This document shows positions 1 to 9,326 of a stretch of DNA of 64,000 nucleotides, one piece after another. The stretch lies in NCBI RefSeq assembly GCF_933509905.1, contig NZ_OW150024.1, positions 670,001-734,000 on the forward strand. Direction: 5' to 3'. Made by a program: the position numbers and the translations under genes. Position 1 is the stretch's first letter. Each line of letters begins with the position of its first letter. Under the pieces are notes generated by a model. The model was not told the DNA's origin. It saw nothing but the letters and a program-made list of their open reading frames with translations, and searched no databases. This DNA is from Trichlorobacter ammonificans. GTDB lineage: Bacteria; Desulfobacterota; Desulfuromonadia; Geobacterales; Pseudopelobacteraceae.

Positions 1-397
<397 letters not shown>

Positions 398-412
398 AAA
401 AAAATCATGGAA

Positions 413-437
413 GGGGGGTGGCTCAACCCCACCCCCC
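413..437 (+). other. rRNA spacer hairpin
   Basis: A perfect 9-bp stem (GGGGGGTGG at 413-421 with CCACCCCCC at 429-437) sits just after the 23S 3' end in the 23S-5S spacer. Its position suggests a role in rRNA processing, which is an inference. The rest of the spacer (398-552) shows no tRNA or ORF. Confidence 0.5.
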
Positions 438-552
438 GACCACTAAATCAATCGCAACCTGAACAAACTACTCATAGGCAATTGGAAAATTATGGAGAGA
501 AAATCTCCAGCCAATTCGTGACAGCAGGCTGACCACTGCTGTTACCCAGAGT

Positions 553-670
<118 letters not shown>

Positions 671-681
671 TTAAACAACAC

Positions 682-720
682 AACGCCCCGCTTACAAAAC
701 AACGTAAGCGGGGCGTTCTG
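682..720 (+). terminator. Rho-independent terminator of the rRNA operon
   Basis: A perfect 14-bp inverted repeat (682-695 with 704-717) encloses an 8-nt A-rich loop and ends in TT. It starts 12 nt after the 5S gene, so it ends the rRNA transcript. Confidence 0.85.
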
Positions 721-780
721 CGTCTGAAACATAAACAAATACAACAGACCATGAAGCAAAGCAGAAACTTCAGTTTCGGG

Positions 781-812
781 TTGACAAAGCCCGCTGAGGT
801 CAGGAGTATAAG
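781..812 (+). promoter_or_regulatory. Possible sigma-70 promoter for the receiver-domain gene
   Basis: A consensus -35 TTGACA is at 781-786. Downstream candidates for the -10 are GAGTAT (804-809, 17-nt spacer) or TATAAG (807-812, 20-nt spacer); neither is ideal. It is placed properly for the gene starting at 863. Confidence 0.4.
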
Positions 813-862
813 CGTGTCATCGTTGTGGCATATGCTAATGCCGCATGAAGGAGTCGAGCCGG

Positions 863-1270
863 ATGCTGCGTTGTTTGATCGTTGAAGATGATGAATTGAG
901 CCGTGAGTTGCTTGCCACGCAACTGGCTGATTATGCGGTGTGCGATATGGCTGCGGACGGGACCGAAGGAGTTGAAAAGTTTGGGAAGGCGTTACTCACG
1001 GACCGACCGTATGACGTTATCTTTCTCGACATTGTCATGCCCACCCTTGATGGCCACGGAGCTGCCCGGGCCATTCGCAAGTTAGAAGAGTCCCACGGGA
1101 TCCCAGTAGAGCAAGGGGTAAATATAATTATTCTTTCCTCGCTAGGTACCCCCCACGATGTTATTCAGGCCTATATTTCCGCACAGTCGGCGGCGCATCT
1201 CGTCAAACCGGTGAAGCCGGAAAAGTTGTTCAAGGCACTGCGGGCCCTTGCACTGATTGATCGTCCGTAA
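863..1270 (+). CDS. Single-domain response regulator (CheY-like)
   Basis: The 135-residue protein is a stand-alone receiver domain with no output domain. The acidic pocket EDD is at residues 8-10, the phospho-acceptor aspartate is D56 (FLDIVMP), and the conserved lysine is K115 (LVKP). Such proteins act by phosphorylation-dependent binding to a partner protein. Start: AAGGAG at 848-853 sits 9 nt before this ATG, whereas the in-frame ATG at 845 overlaps that site, so 863 is preferred. No kinase gene is adjacent, so the partner is unknown. Confidence 0.85.
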   Translation: MLRCLIVEDDELSRELLATQLADYAVCDMAADGTEGVEKFGKALLTDRPYDVIFLDIVMPTLDGHGAARAIRKLEESHGIPVEQGVNIIILSSLGTPHDVIQAYISAQSAAHLVKPVKPEKLFKALRALALIDRP

Positions 1271-1323
1271 TGGTGGCTCGCTGCATATTCTTCCGCATGC
1301 AGCATATAACCCGATAATTCACC

Positions 1324-1818
1324 CTATTGTTTTCCCAGCAACGCCTCGATTTCCGCTCGATCGAATCCTTCGATAATTCTGCCAGAGATCATAAACGTAG
1401 GAGTCGCCTGTGCGCCGGCATTTTTGGCAATATCCTGGTGCTGCTCCTGAAGTCTGATCCCCCGCGACGTAATCTGTAGCTTCCGTGTCACGGGGTTGTC
1501 CAGTTTGCCGGACATGGCCTCATAGTACGCCGTGGCGCCATCGGTCTGGGACAGGATGTGTTGAATCTTGTTCTTGGCGTCGCGGTGACGGGCCAGCGGC
1601 AGAAAGAAGACGTATTTTGTAACGTCATTCCGCGTTTCAAAGTAGCGGGCAGCCTTACGGCAGAAGGGGCAGTCCGGATCAGTAAATTCGATGACGGTTT
1701 TGGGACCTTTGCCGATGACCAGCGCCTTTGAGAGGTCAAGGGAAGAGGTTATGCCAGCTGTGGGCAGGAGCATGACGGCGAGCAGCAGGAACAACGGGAG
1801 TACGAGTCGTCGTGACAT
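1324..1818 (-). CDS. Exported thioredoxin-fold protein (DsbC/DsbG-like)
   Basis: The 164-residue protein starts with a signal peptide (MSRR, hydrophobic LVLPLFLLLAVMLLP). A DsbC-type active site CPFC follows at residues 50-53, with a cis-proline segment ATPTF near the C-terminus. It lacks the N-terminal dimerisation domain of classical DsbC, so it is a short periplasmic disulfide oxidoreductase. Start: GGA lies just upstream of the ATG at 1818, and this start avoids overlap with ispD, which ends at 1850. It is the last gene of the GntR-selA-ispD operon. Substrates are unknown. Confidence 0.82.
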   Translation of the reverse strand: MSRRLVLPLFLLLAVMLLPTAGITSSLDLSKALVIGKGPKTVIEFTDPDCPFCRKAARYFETRNDVTKYVFFLPLARHRDAKNKIQHILSQTDGATAYYEAMSGKLDNPVTRKLQITSRGIRLQEQHQDIAKNAGAQATPTFMISGRIIEGFDRAEIEALLGKQ

Positions 1819-1849
1819 GGCAATTCCTTTCATTCGAAGCCGGTTGTGA

Positions 1850-2557
1850 TCAGAGTCGACTTTGCGACAGAAAATTTTCGGCAAGCTGGATGTCTTCAGG
1901 GGTGGTAATCTTAATATTCCGGTAACTACCCGTTACTATTCCAATGGTGCCGCCGGCACGCTCCACCAGTGAACAGTCATCAGTTCCGAGGAAGTGGTCT
2001 TGATCAGCTGCGGAATGGGACTGAAGGATCAGCCCGAAGCGGAAGGCCTGGGGCGTCTGGGCCTGCCAGAGGGTTGAACGCTCCGGTGTGCCGATAACCA
2101 TGCCGTCGTGAACGGTTTTGATGGTGTCTTTCACCGGTACGGCTACCAGAGCTGCTCCGTGGCAGCATGCCGTTTCCCGTAGTTGGTGCAGTATACGGTT
2201 GTCAATGAAGGGGCGCACCCCATCATGGATCATGACAATATCGTCGTCAGCAGCATGGTGCATAAGCTCGCGCAAGCCGTTGAATACCGAGTGCTGCCGC
2301 TCGGCTCCTCCAGGAACAATGGCCAGCACTTTGGTGAGGTCAAAGCGCTCGACGATCTCACGGCGACAGAATGGTATCTCCTGAAGCGGTGTTACCAGGA
2401 TAATGCCATCGATCAGGTCACTCTCCTGGAATACCTGCAGGGTTCGTGCAATGATCGGCATGCCGTCCAGCAGTAGATACTGCTTGTTGATGTCAGCCCC
2501 CATTCGCTTGCCCATACCGGCAGCGGGCACCAAAGCAAAGACACGTGGTTCAGCCAT
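1850..2557 (-). CDS. ispD: 2-C-methyl-D-erythritol 4-phosphate cytidylyltransferase
   Basis: IspD joins CTP and MEP to form CDP-ME in the non-mevalonate isoprenoid pathway. At 235 residues it has normal length. Visible motifs are the nucleotide-binding [11 protein letters not shown] with the following NKQY, HDGVRPF, VKDTIK and TPQAF. Its start overlaps the selA stop by 8 bp, so translation is probably coupled. No ispF follows, although ispD is often beside ispF in other bacteria; the next gene is the thioredoxin-fold protein. Confidence 0.95.
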   Translation of the reverse strand: MAEPRVFALVPAAGMGKRMGADINKQYLLLDGMPIIARTLQVFQESDLIDGIILVTPLQEIPFCRREIVERFDLTKVLAIVPGGAERQHSVFNGLRELMHHAADDDIVMIHDGVRPFIDNRILHQLRETACCHGAALVAVPVKDTIKTVHDGMVIGTPERSTLWQAQTPQAFRFGLILQSHSAADQDHFLGTDDCSLVERAGGTIGIVTGSYRNIKITTPEDIQLAENFLSQSRL

Positions 2558-3956
2558 GAGATATCTCCAGTGCCTGGCGCAGGGAACCGGCCAGCAGCGG
2601 TATGTCGTCGGTGGTCATGGTACGGACGTCCAGCAGGAAACGGTCGTTTTTGATTCTGCCTATGACCGGAGGCGTGGTCTCGCGCAGCAGCTCTTCAAGG
2701 CGATGAGCCGACAGCGACGACACGGTCACTTCGATCAGGCGGGTCGGCAGTTGCACCAAAGGCAGGGAGCCACCGCCTGGTGCCGAGGTGCCGTCATGCA
2801 GGCGCAGGGTAATGGCTGGCGGCAGCGTTGCGCGCAGGCGACGTACCATCCGGCGGGCCTGCCGGGTGACTTCGCCAAAGGGCATGCTCAGCATCCGTAG
2901 CGTCGGAATTTGATCCACGGCCTTGCGCTCGTCACGGTACAGGCGCAGGGTTTCCTGCAAGGCTGCAAGTGTCAGCTTGTCGATACGCAAGGCCCGCAAC
3001 AGGGGATGTGACTTCAGCCGTTGCACCAGATTTCGTCTGCCAACGATCAGCCCGGCCTGGGGCCCCCCCAGCAATTTGTCACCACTGAACGTGACCAGGT
3101 CGGCGCCTTGGCGGACGTAACTCTGGACAGTGGCCTCACCCGCGATACCGAATGGTTCCAAGTCCAGCAGGCAGCCGCTTCCGGCATCAACCATCACTGG
3201 TATGGCCACTTCCCTCCCGATGGTCACAAGCTCGGCAGTACTGGTTTCTGCCGTAAACCCCACCTGCGCGAAGTTGCTGGCATGAACCTTCAGGAGGAGG
3301 GCAGTCCGGTCGGAAACTGTCTGACGGTAATCCTGCGGATGGGTGCGGTTGGTGGTGCCGACCTCCACCAGCAGGGCGCCACTCTGTCGCATCACATCGG
3401 GGATACGGAAAGAACCGCCGATTTCCACCAGCTCGCCGCGGGAGACGATCACCTCGCGTTCCGCTGAAAGGGCGCAGAGGCAGAGCAACACTGCTGCCGC
3501 ATTATTGTTGACTACCAAAGCCGCCTCGGCACCGGTGAGCTCGCAAAGCAGCTCCTCGACGTGGGCAGAGCGCTCTCCCCGCTCGCCCCGGGTAAGGTCG
3601 AATTCCAGGTTGCTGTATCCCCAGGCAGTATCGAGCAGTACCCGACGGGCGGCGGCGGGAAGCGGTGAACGTCCCAGGTTGGTGTGCAGCACCACGCCGC
3701 TGCCGTTGATGATCCGCTGAAGACCGCTCTCCTGCTGACGCAGCAGCAGCTTTTGAATCCGGGCAACTATGCACTCCGCTGAAAAATCCGTGGCCGGGTG
3801 CTGCGGCAGCTGACGTCGCAGGTCCTCCAGTACGGTTCTGGCGGCAGACCGTAGTTGTCGGCGTCCGTAAGCATGGGCAAGTGGCGCCAGCTCCGGCCAG
3901 TCCAGCAGGCGGTCCATTTTGGGCAGGCGGCATCTCGTGTCGTTGCCGGTAGTCAT
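2550..3956 (-). CDS. selA: L-seryl-tRNA(Sec) selenium transferase
   Basis: SelA is the PLP enzyme that converts seryl-tRNA(Sec) to selenocysteinyl-tRNA(Sec) using selenophosphate. The 468-residue protein has the family motifs [18 protein letters not shown] (residues 83-100) and the PLP-lysine segment [10 protein letters not shown], with the lysine at residue 294, close to K295 of E. coli SelA. The ATG at 3956 is preferred over the GTG one codon upstream because GGAAGG lies 6 nt before it. Its presence implies the organism makes selenoproteins. selB and selC are not in this window. It follows the GntR gene by 11 nt. Confidence 0.95.
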   Translation of the reverse strand: MTTGNDTRCRLPKMDRLLDWPELAPLAHAYGRRQLRSAARTVLEDLRRQLPQHPATDFSAECIVARIQKLLLRQQESGLQRIINGSGVVLHTNLGRSPLPAAARRVLLDTAWGYSNLEFDLTRGERGERSAHVEELLCELTGAEAALVVNNNAAAVLLCLCALSAEREVIVSRGELVEIGGSFRIPDVMRQSGALLVEVGTTNRTHPQDYRQTVSDRTALLLKVHASNFAQVGFTAETSTAELVTIGREVAIPVMVDAGSGCLLDLEPFGIAGEATVQSYVRQGADLVTFSGDKLLGGPQAGLIVGRRNLVQRLKSHPLLRALRIDKLTLAALQETLRLYRDERKAVDQIPTLRMLSMPFGEVTRQARRMVRRLRATLPPAITLRLHDGTSAPGGGSLPLVQLPTRLIEVTVSSLSAHRLEELLRETTPPVIGRIKNDRFLLDVRTMTTDDIPLLAGSLRQALEISHG

Positions 3957-3967
3957 CACGAGCCTTC

Positions 3968-4648
3968 CTACAGCACCATCGCCATTGTTACGTGTGCTCC
4001 GGGGCCTTCCATCAGTACCCGGCCGCCGTACTCGGCATTTTTCCGGACCAGCATTTCAGCGGTCACCCCATCCCGTGCCCTGAATGCCTCTATGATTTTC
4101 CGGTGTTCTTGCACGGAAATCTCCATTCGTCCCGGCAAGGAGAGGGAGGTGAAGCGGAGCCGTTGAAACCGTTCCACCAGGCTACTGTGAATTTCACGGA
4201 GTTTTTCATTGTCAGCAGCCTTGATGAACAATGCGTGAAAATCGTTGTGCACCTTGAAAAAATGTTTGGTATCGTTTTGCTGGCACAGTTCCTCAAGCCG
4301 GTTGTTGATCGCCTCCAGGCGGTCGATCTCCTTTTCGCTGAGGCGAGCACAGGCAAGGCGGGCCGCATATCCTTCCAGAATACTTTTCACGGCGTAAAAC
4401 TCTTCAACGTCCTTCGGGGTAAAGGAGCGGATCACTGCCCCCTTGCGGGGAATCACCGTCAGGTACCCTTCCGATTCGAGTTGGCGGAACGCCTCGCGGA
4501 TCGGGGTGCGGCTGATGCCAAAGCGTTCTGCCATCTCAGGTTCGGAAATGCGGCTGCCGGCTTTCATGTCGCCACTGATGATGGCATCCCTGATCACCTC
4601 AAGGATTTTTTCCCGCAGCGTCTGGTGTCGTTCCCCGGTTTTTCGCAT
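3968..4648 (-). CDS. GntR-family transcriptional regulator (FCD/FadR subfamily)
   Basis: The 226-residue protein has an N-terminal winged helix (about residues 10-75, with EMAERFGISRTPIREAFRQL) and a C-terminal all-helical FCD ligand-binding domain (VKSILEGYAARLA onwards). FCD regulators usually sense small carboxylates or sugar acids. It heads an operon with selA, ispD and a thioredoxin-fold gene, an unusual setting for the family. The ligand cannot be told from sequence. A TGTATACA palindrome overlapping its own promoter suggests autoregulation. Confidence 0.88.
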   Translation of the reverse strand: MRKTGERHQTLREKILEVIRDAIISGDMKAGSRISEPEMAERFGISRTPIREAFRQLESEGYLTVIPRKGAVIRSFTPKDVEEFYAVKSILEGYAARLACARLSEKEIDRLEAINNRLEELCQQNDTKHFFKVHNDFHALFIKAADNEKLREIHSSLVERFQRLRFTSLSLPGRMEISVQEHRKIIEAFRARDGVTAEMLVRKNAEYGGRVLMEGPGAHVTMAMVL

Positions 4649-4696
4649 GGTTAGGCACTTTTCTCCAGCATGGTTTCATGAATTGTAGGTGTGTGT

Positions 4697-4724
4697 ATTG
4701 TATACAGTATGCAGATAATGTCAA
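4697..4724 (-). promoter_or_regulatory. Promoter with overlapping GntR-type palindrome
   Basis: On the minus strand a consensus -35 TTGACA (4719-4724) and a -10 TACAAT (4697-4702) are 16 bp apart. The 8-bp palindrome TGTATACA (4699-4706) overlaps the -10, the type of core bound by GntR/FCD regulators. A protein bound there would block RNA polymerase, so repression of the GntR-selA-ispD operon is the likely effect. The lead ATG is at 4648. Confidence 0.7.
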
Positions 4725-4817
4725 CGGGGCCGATAGGGGAACAGTTCAGCAGTACCGGAAAAACGTCGCGCGTAAAGCAGCTTGTATTCCAGTCGGGCAG
4801 ATAGTACCTTGTTGTCT

Positions 4818-4834
4818 GAATCCGGAGTGGATTC
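4818..4834. repeat. Short inverted repeat upstream of the TIM-barrel gene
   Basis: GAATCC (4818-4823) and GGATTC (4829-4834) form a perfect 6-bp inverted repeat with a 5-nt centre. It lies between the divergent GntR and TIM-barrel genes. It could be an operator or an RNA hairpin. The remaining bases of this 264-nt gap show no gene. Confidence 0.3.
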
Positions 4835-4912
4835 GCGCTATCTTTTAACCGGGGCTTCCTTTCATGCAGATCGGTATTTTGATAACACTTGACCCCCAGG
4901 TGGCGGTGCGTC

Positions 4913-5692
4913 ATGCCTAGCCTGTTGTGTGCTCACCTTCCCTGGCTCCGCCTGGCGGAACATCGCTCCTTTGTTCTGACGGAGCGAATCAATCCGGAGC
5001 TGTTTTTGCCCGCCGAAGCGCTGGAAAGTATGGATTGGGAGCTGCTCACCTCCTTTTCCCATGAGCTTGCCGGGGCCGGCCTTTCCTGCACCATCCACGG
5101 GCCGTTCATGGACTTGAATCCCGGTTCGGTGGACCCTGCAATCCGTGAGAGTAGCGGCATGCGAGTGGACCAAACCCTGCGAGCCGCCGGACTGCTCAAG
5201 GCCCGGGTTGTGGTGTTCCACCCCGGTTACAGCCGCCTGTCCCATGGTTCCGTGCAGGATGTCTGGGTGGAGAACAGCATCGCCTTCTGGCGGGAGCGCC
5301 TCCCCGCAATCCGTGCAGCCGAGTGTTGCGTCGCCCTGGAGAATATTTTCGAAGACGAGCCGTCCACTCTGCGTCGGGTTATCGAAGGGATCGGCGATCC
5401 GCTGGTGGGGCACTGTTTTGATGTCGGACATTTCAACATGTTTGCCCGGGTTTCCCTGGAGGAGTGGTTTGCCGAGCTGGGGAGGCATATTCTGGAAAGT
5501 CATCTGCATGACAACTTCGGACAGTCGGACGATCATCTGCCGGTGGGGGACGGTGCCATCGATTTCACGCGGGTAAGCGGCTTGCTGCATCGCTTCGCTC
5601 CCCAGGCTGTCTGGACCCTGGAGGCGCACAGCCGGCAGCGGCTGGAGCGCTCCCTGAAGGCCATTCAACAGTACCTGCGGGAGGAACTATGA
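4913..5692 (+). CDS. TIM-barrel sugar phosphate isomerase/epimerase-like protein
   Basis: The 259-residue protein belongs to the xylose isomerase-like / AP endonuclease 2 superfamily. Metal-site motifs are visible: IHGPFMDLNPG, VVFHPGY, ALENIFEDEPSTL, CFDVGHFNMF, HLHDNFGQSDDHLPVGDGAIDF. These match the His/Glu/Asp ligands of this fold. The substrate is unknown. The ATG at 4913 is preferred to a TTG at 4889; AGGTGG lies about 9 nt upstream. Its stop overlaps the galE start (ATGA). Confidence 0.8.
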   Translation: MPSLLCAHLPWLRLAEHRSFVLTERINPELFLPAEALESMDWELLTSFSHELAGAGLSCTIHGPFMDLNPGSVDPAIRESSGMRVDQTLRAAGLLKARVVVFHPGYSRLSHGSVQDVWVENSIAFWRERLPAIRAAECCVALENIFEDEPSTLRRVIEGIGDPLVGHCFDVGHFNMFARVSLEEWFAELGRHILESHLHDNFGQSDDHLPVGDGAIDFTRVSGLLHRFAPQAVWTLEAHSRQRLERSLKAIQQYLREEL

Positions 5693-6675
5693 CGAAGACG
5701 ATACTGGTAACCGGCGGCTGCGGCTATATCGGCAGCCATGTGGTGCGTCAACTGTCCGAAGCGGGCTACCGGGTGGTAGTGTATGATAACCTCTCCACCG
5801 GTTTTCGGGATGCCCTGGTCAACGGTGAGGAGCTGATCGAGGCCGACCTGGCCGATCGGGACACCTTAGAGGAAGTGTTTCGGCAGTACCGTTTTACGAC
5901 GGTCCTGCACTTTGCCGCTGCCATCGTTGCGCCTGAATCGGTTTCCCGGCCGCTCAAGTATTACGGCACCAATACCCGTAATACCCTGGGACTGCTGGAT
6001 AGTTGCGTCCGCTTCGGAGTGGAGCGGTTCATCTTCTCCAGTACTGCTGCCGTGTACGGCTTTCCCGAGGGAGGTGTCGCCTCTGAGGAAACCATGGTGG
6101 CTCCTATCAATCCGTACGGCACCTCCAAGCTGATGAGCGAGTGGATGCTGCGGGACGTGGCCAGCGCCCATGGACTCCGGTACGCTGCCCTGCGCTACTT
6201 CAACGTGGCCGGAGCCGATCCTCGGGGGCGGATGGGCCAGCGCACGCCGGAAGCGACCCATCTGATCAAGATCGCCTGCCAGACTGCCCTGGGGCAACGT
6301 CAGGAAACCGCCATCTATGGAACAGACTACCCCACGCCGGATGGCACCGGCGTGCGCGACTACATTCATGTCGAGGATCTTGCCGCAGCCCATCTGGCGG
6401 CCCTTGGGTACCTGGAACAGGGGGGCGAGTCCACGGTCATGAACGTGGGGTACGGTCGGGGCAGCAGTGTGCGGGAGGTGCTGGCCATGGTCAAGGAGGT
6501 CAGCGGGGTGGACTTCAGGACGGTGGAGGCTGGGCGCCGTCCCGGCGACCCGGCCTGTCTCGTGGCGCGTGCCGAGCGGATCGGTCGGCTGACCGGCTGG
6601 CATCCTCGGTACGATGCGTTGCGTACCATCGTGGAGGATGCCTGGCGTTGGGAGTCCCGACTGGCGGGCAGATAA
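5689..6675 (+). CDS. galE: UDP-glucose 4-epimerase
   Basis: GalE interconverts UDP-glucose and UDP-galactose. The 328-residue SDR protein has the NAD-binding GGCGYIGSH at the N-terminus, the family signature VVYDNLSTG, and the catalytic pair Y-x3-K in NPYGTSKLMSE. HVEDLAAAH and NVGYGRGSSVREV near the C-terminus are also typical. It overlaps the upstream gene by 4 bp. It probably feeds the polysaccharide pathway represented elsewhere in the window. Confidence 0.93.
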   Translation: MTKTILVTGGCGYIGSHVVRQLSEAGYRVVVYDNLSTGFRDALVNGEELIEADLADRDTLEEVFRQYRFTTVLHFAAAIVAPESVSRPLKYYGTNTRNTLGLLDSCVRFGVERFIFSSTAAVYGFPEGGVASEETMVAPINPYGTSKLMSEWMLRDVASAHGLRYAALRYFNVAGADPRGRMGQRTPEATHLIKIACQTALGQRQETAIYGTDYPTPDGTGVRDYIHVEDLAAAHLAALGYLEQGGESTVMNVGYGRGSSVREVLAMVKEVSGVDFRTVEAGRRPGDPACLVARAERIGRLTGWHPRYDALRTIVEDAWRWESRLAGR

Positions 6676-6678
6676 GAC

Positions 6679-9324
6679 ATGGACCTGGTCGTCACTCACC
6701 TGAATGCCGATTTTGACTGTCTGGGATCACTGGTAGCGGCCAGTCGGCTTTATCCCGAGGCCCAGCTCTGTTTTCCCGGCTCCCTGGAGAAGAATCTGCG
6801 CGAGTTCTGCGCAGCCCACCCCGAACTGCTTCCCCCCCTGGTCAGGGCCAAAGAGGTGGAACTGTCGGCAGTTTCCCGCCTGATCATGGTGGACTGTCAG
6901 CATCCCTCCCGTATCGGCCGCTTTGCCGACTTGGTCGGCAGGTCGGGAGTGACGCTGCATATCTACGATCATCACCCGCGGACCGGTGACAGTCCTGTCG
7001 CAGACGGTGGTGAAATTCGTCCCTGTGGCGCCACCACCACCATTCTCTGTAGCCTGCTGCAACAGCAAGGAGGCGTGCCGACGCCGGCGGAAGCGACCCT
7101 GATGCTGCTTGCCATCCACGAGGACACCGGTCATCTTTCCTTTGGTACCACCACGCCGGAAGATTATACCGTTTCTGCCTGGCTTCTTGGCTGCGGCGGC
7201 CAGCTGGCCCTGCTGGACGAGGCCCTGGCCCCCGAACTGACCACGCCACAGGTGGAGTTGCTCCATGACCTGCTGGCATCGCTCAAGACCACCGAGGTGG
7301 CGGGAGTGCGGCTTTCGGTGGCCTATGCCTCCCGCTCCTGGTATGTGGGGGATGTGGCGAGTCTGGCGCACATGATGCTGGATATGGAGAACCTGGACGT
7401 GCTGGTGCTGGTACTGGCCATGGGGGATCGGGTTTTTCTGGTGGGGCGCAGCCGGGTTCCGGAAGTGGATGTAGGGGAATTACTGCGTAAATTTGGCGGT
7501 GGCGGTCACGGGTCGGCGGCGTCGGCAACGGTCAGAGAGCAGACGCTGACCCAGGTGCTGGAACGGCTGGACCAGCTACTGCTGCTGGCGGTTCGTCCCC
7601 GCAAATCAGTGGGGCAGATCATGTCCTCGCCGGTCAAGACCATCGACCGCACTGCCAGTGTCGCCGAGGCCCGGGAGTGGATGGTGCGCTACAACTACAG
7701 CGCCATGCCGGTAGTGCAGGATGGGGAGGTGCTGGGGATCATCACCCGCAAGGTGGCGGAGAAAAGCGTCTACCACGGTCTGGGTACGGTTGCGGTGACC
7801 GACCTCATGCACACGGTTTTTCCCCAGGCGGTGGAGGATACTCCTCTGGACGGTCTGATCGAGCAGATGATCGGGGGTGACAGCCGGTTCGTTCCGGTCT
7901 TCCGGCAGGGAGAACTGGTGGGGGTGGTGACCCGTACCGACCTGCTGCGTCATCTGCACGGCAGCGGCACGCGCCGGACCGAAACCCTCTACGATCTTGA
8001 GGCGCTGACACCGGAACCGTCGGAGCGGGAAATCGTGCACCACGTGAACCGCCGTTTGCCGGAAGCAACCGTGGCCTTGCTGCGGGAACTGGGACGGACC
8101 GGTGAGCGGTTGGGGATGGCGGTGTACGGTGTGGGCGGTTTCGTCCGTGACCTGTTGCTGGATATCGATAACCAGGATGTGGACATCACGGTTGAGGGGG
8201 ACGGTATTCTCTTTGCTGAAACCTTTGCACGTCAGCATGGCTGCAGGGTACGCTCTCACCAGGCCTTCGGCACGGCGGTGCTGGTGCTCCCCACCGGCGG
8301 GAAGCTGGACATAGCCAGCACCCGGCTCGAGTTCTACGAGTCGCCGGGGGTGCTGCCCACCGTGGAGCGCTCCTCGTTGCGACGTGATCTGCATCGCCGC
8401 GATTTCACCATCAACACCCTGGCCCTCTGTCTCAATCCGGATCGGTTCGGCCGCCTGATTGACCATTACGGTGGTCAGAAGGACCTGCGGGAAAAGATGG
8501 TACGGGTGCTGCATAACCTCTCATTTGTGGAGGATCCGACACGTTGTTTCCGGGCAGTCCGTTTCGAGCAGCGCCTGGGGTTCCATCTGGAGCCGCACAC
8601 AGAAGGACTGCTGCGTACCGCGGTGCGCATGGGGCTGGTGGAGCGGGTTGGGGGAAAGCGACTGCTGGGAGAACTGACCAGCATCCTCAGGGAACGGGAG
8701 CCGTTGCCCGCTGTCCGCCGGATGGCGGCCCTGGGCTTATTGCCGTTCATTCATGCCGAACTGCGCTTCGGAGATGATGTTGAACACCTCTTTGCCGAAA
8801 GCGAGCGGGCGCTGGCTTGGTACGAACTGCTCTACCTGCCGACTCCGGTGGAGGCCTGGGCCGTCTACTTTCTGGCCCTGACCGACCGTCTGGACAGTCC
8901 GAAATATCGCGAGACCTGTACCCGCCTGGCCATGCCGGGACGCTGGCTGCAGCGGCTATTCGGTCACCGGCATCGGGCGATCAAACATTTTCAGGCATTA
9001 CGGCAGGGGCTCAGGGGAGGCGTTTCCATTGCCAACAGCCGCGTGTACGCCCTGTTACGGAACATACCGATCGAGCTGCTGCTGTACGGCCTGGCCCGTA
9101 GCGGTCAGGAAGAGTTGCGGCGGCTGGTCTCCCACTATCTGGTCCGACTGGCGCACGTGACCCTGCTCTCGACGGGAGCCGATCTGCACGACATCGGTGT
9201 GCCGCCGGGACCATCCTTCGGCCGGATCAAGGAGCGGCTGCTGGCAGCGCGCCTGGATGGCGAGGTCCGCTCACGGGACGATGAACTGGAGTTTGCCCGC
9301 AGGTTGCTAAAGGACGGAGTGTGA
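6679..9324 (+). CDS. DHH-CBS-tRNA nucleotidyltransferase fusion protein
   Basis: An 881-residue three-part protein. Residues 1-300 are a DHH/DHHA1 phosphoesterase (THLNADFDCLGS, VDCQHPS, DHHP, EDTGH, GGGGHGSAAS). Residues about 310-430 carry two CBS domains. From about residue 475 there is a class II CCA-adding/poly(A) polymerase head and neck (GVGGFVRDLLLDIDNQDVDI with the DxD metal pair, then RRDLHRRDFTINTLA). The C-terminal half should add nucleotides to tRNA 3' ends. This fusion is known in a few lineages, where a CCA or A-adding activity is split or duplicated. It is 3 nt after galE and 2 nt before gluQ-RS. Confidence 0.9.
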   Translation: MDLVVTHLNADFDCLGSLVAASRLYPEAQLCFPGSLEKNLREFCAAHPELLPPLVRAKEVELSAVSRLIMVDCQHPSRIGRFADLVGRSGVTLHIYDHHPRTGDSPVADGGEIRPCGATTTILCSLLQQQGGVPTPAEATLMLLAIHEDTGHLSFGTTTPEDYTVSAWLLGCGGQLALLDEALAPELTTPQVELLHDLLASLKTTEVAGVRLSVAYASRSWYVGDVASLAHMMLDMENLDVLVLVLAMGDRVFLVGRSRVPEVDVGELLRKFGGGGHGSAASATVREQTLTQVLERLDQLLLLAVRPRKSVGQIMSSPVKTIDRTASVAEAREWMVRYNYSAMPVVQDGEVLGIITRKVAEKSVYHGLGTVAVTDLMHTVFPQAVEDTPLDGLIEQMIGGDSRFVPVFRQGELVGVVTRTDLLRHLHGSGTRRTETLYDLEALTPEPSEREIVHHVNRRLPEATVALLRELGRTGERLGMAVYGVGGFVRDLLLDIDNQDVDITVEGDGILFAETFARQHGCRVRSHQAFGTAVLVLPTGGKLDIASTRLEFYESPGVLPTVERSSLRRDLHRRDFTINTLALCLNPDRFGRLIDHYGGQKDLREKMVRVLHNLSFVEDPTRCFRAVRFEQRLGFHLEPHTEGLLRTAVRMGLVERVGGKRLLGELTSILREREPLPAVRRMAALGLLPFIHAELRFGDDVEHLFAESERALAWYELLYLPTPVEAWAVYFLALTDRLDSPKYRETCTRLAMPGRWLQRLFGHRHRAIKHFQALRQGLRGGVSIANSRVYALLRNIPIELLLYGLARSGQEELRRLVSHYLVRLAHVTLLSTGADLHDIGVPPGPSFGRIKERLLAARLDGEVRSRDDELEFARRLLKDGV

Positions 9325-9326
9325 TC

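Noticed and set aside
1324-1884. A longer version of the thioredoxin-fold protein starting at 1884
   Set aside because: It would overlap ispD and place a basic extension ahead of the signal peptide; the ATG at 1818 has a ribosome site.
4864-4920. A short upstream ORF (MQIGILITLDPQ...) just before the TIM-barrel gene
   Set aside because: It is 18 codons, has no ribosome site, and its reading frame differs from the gene that follows. It may be noise, although it resembles the start of a TIM-barrel strand.
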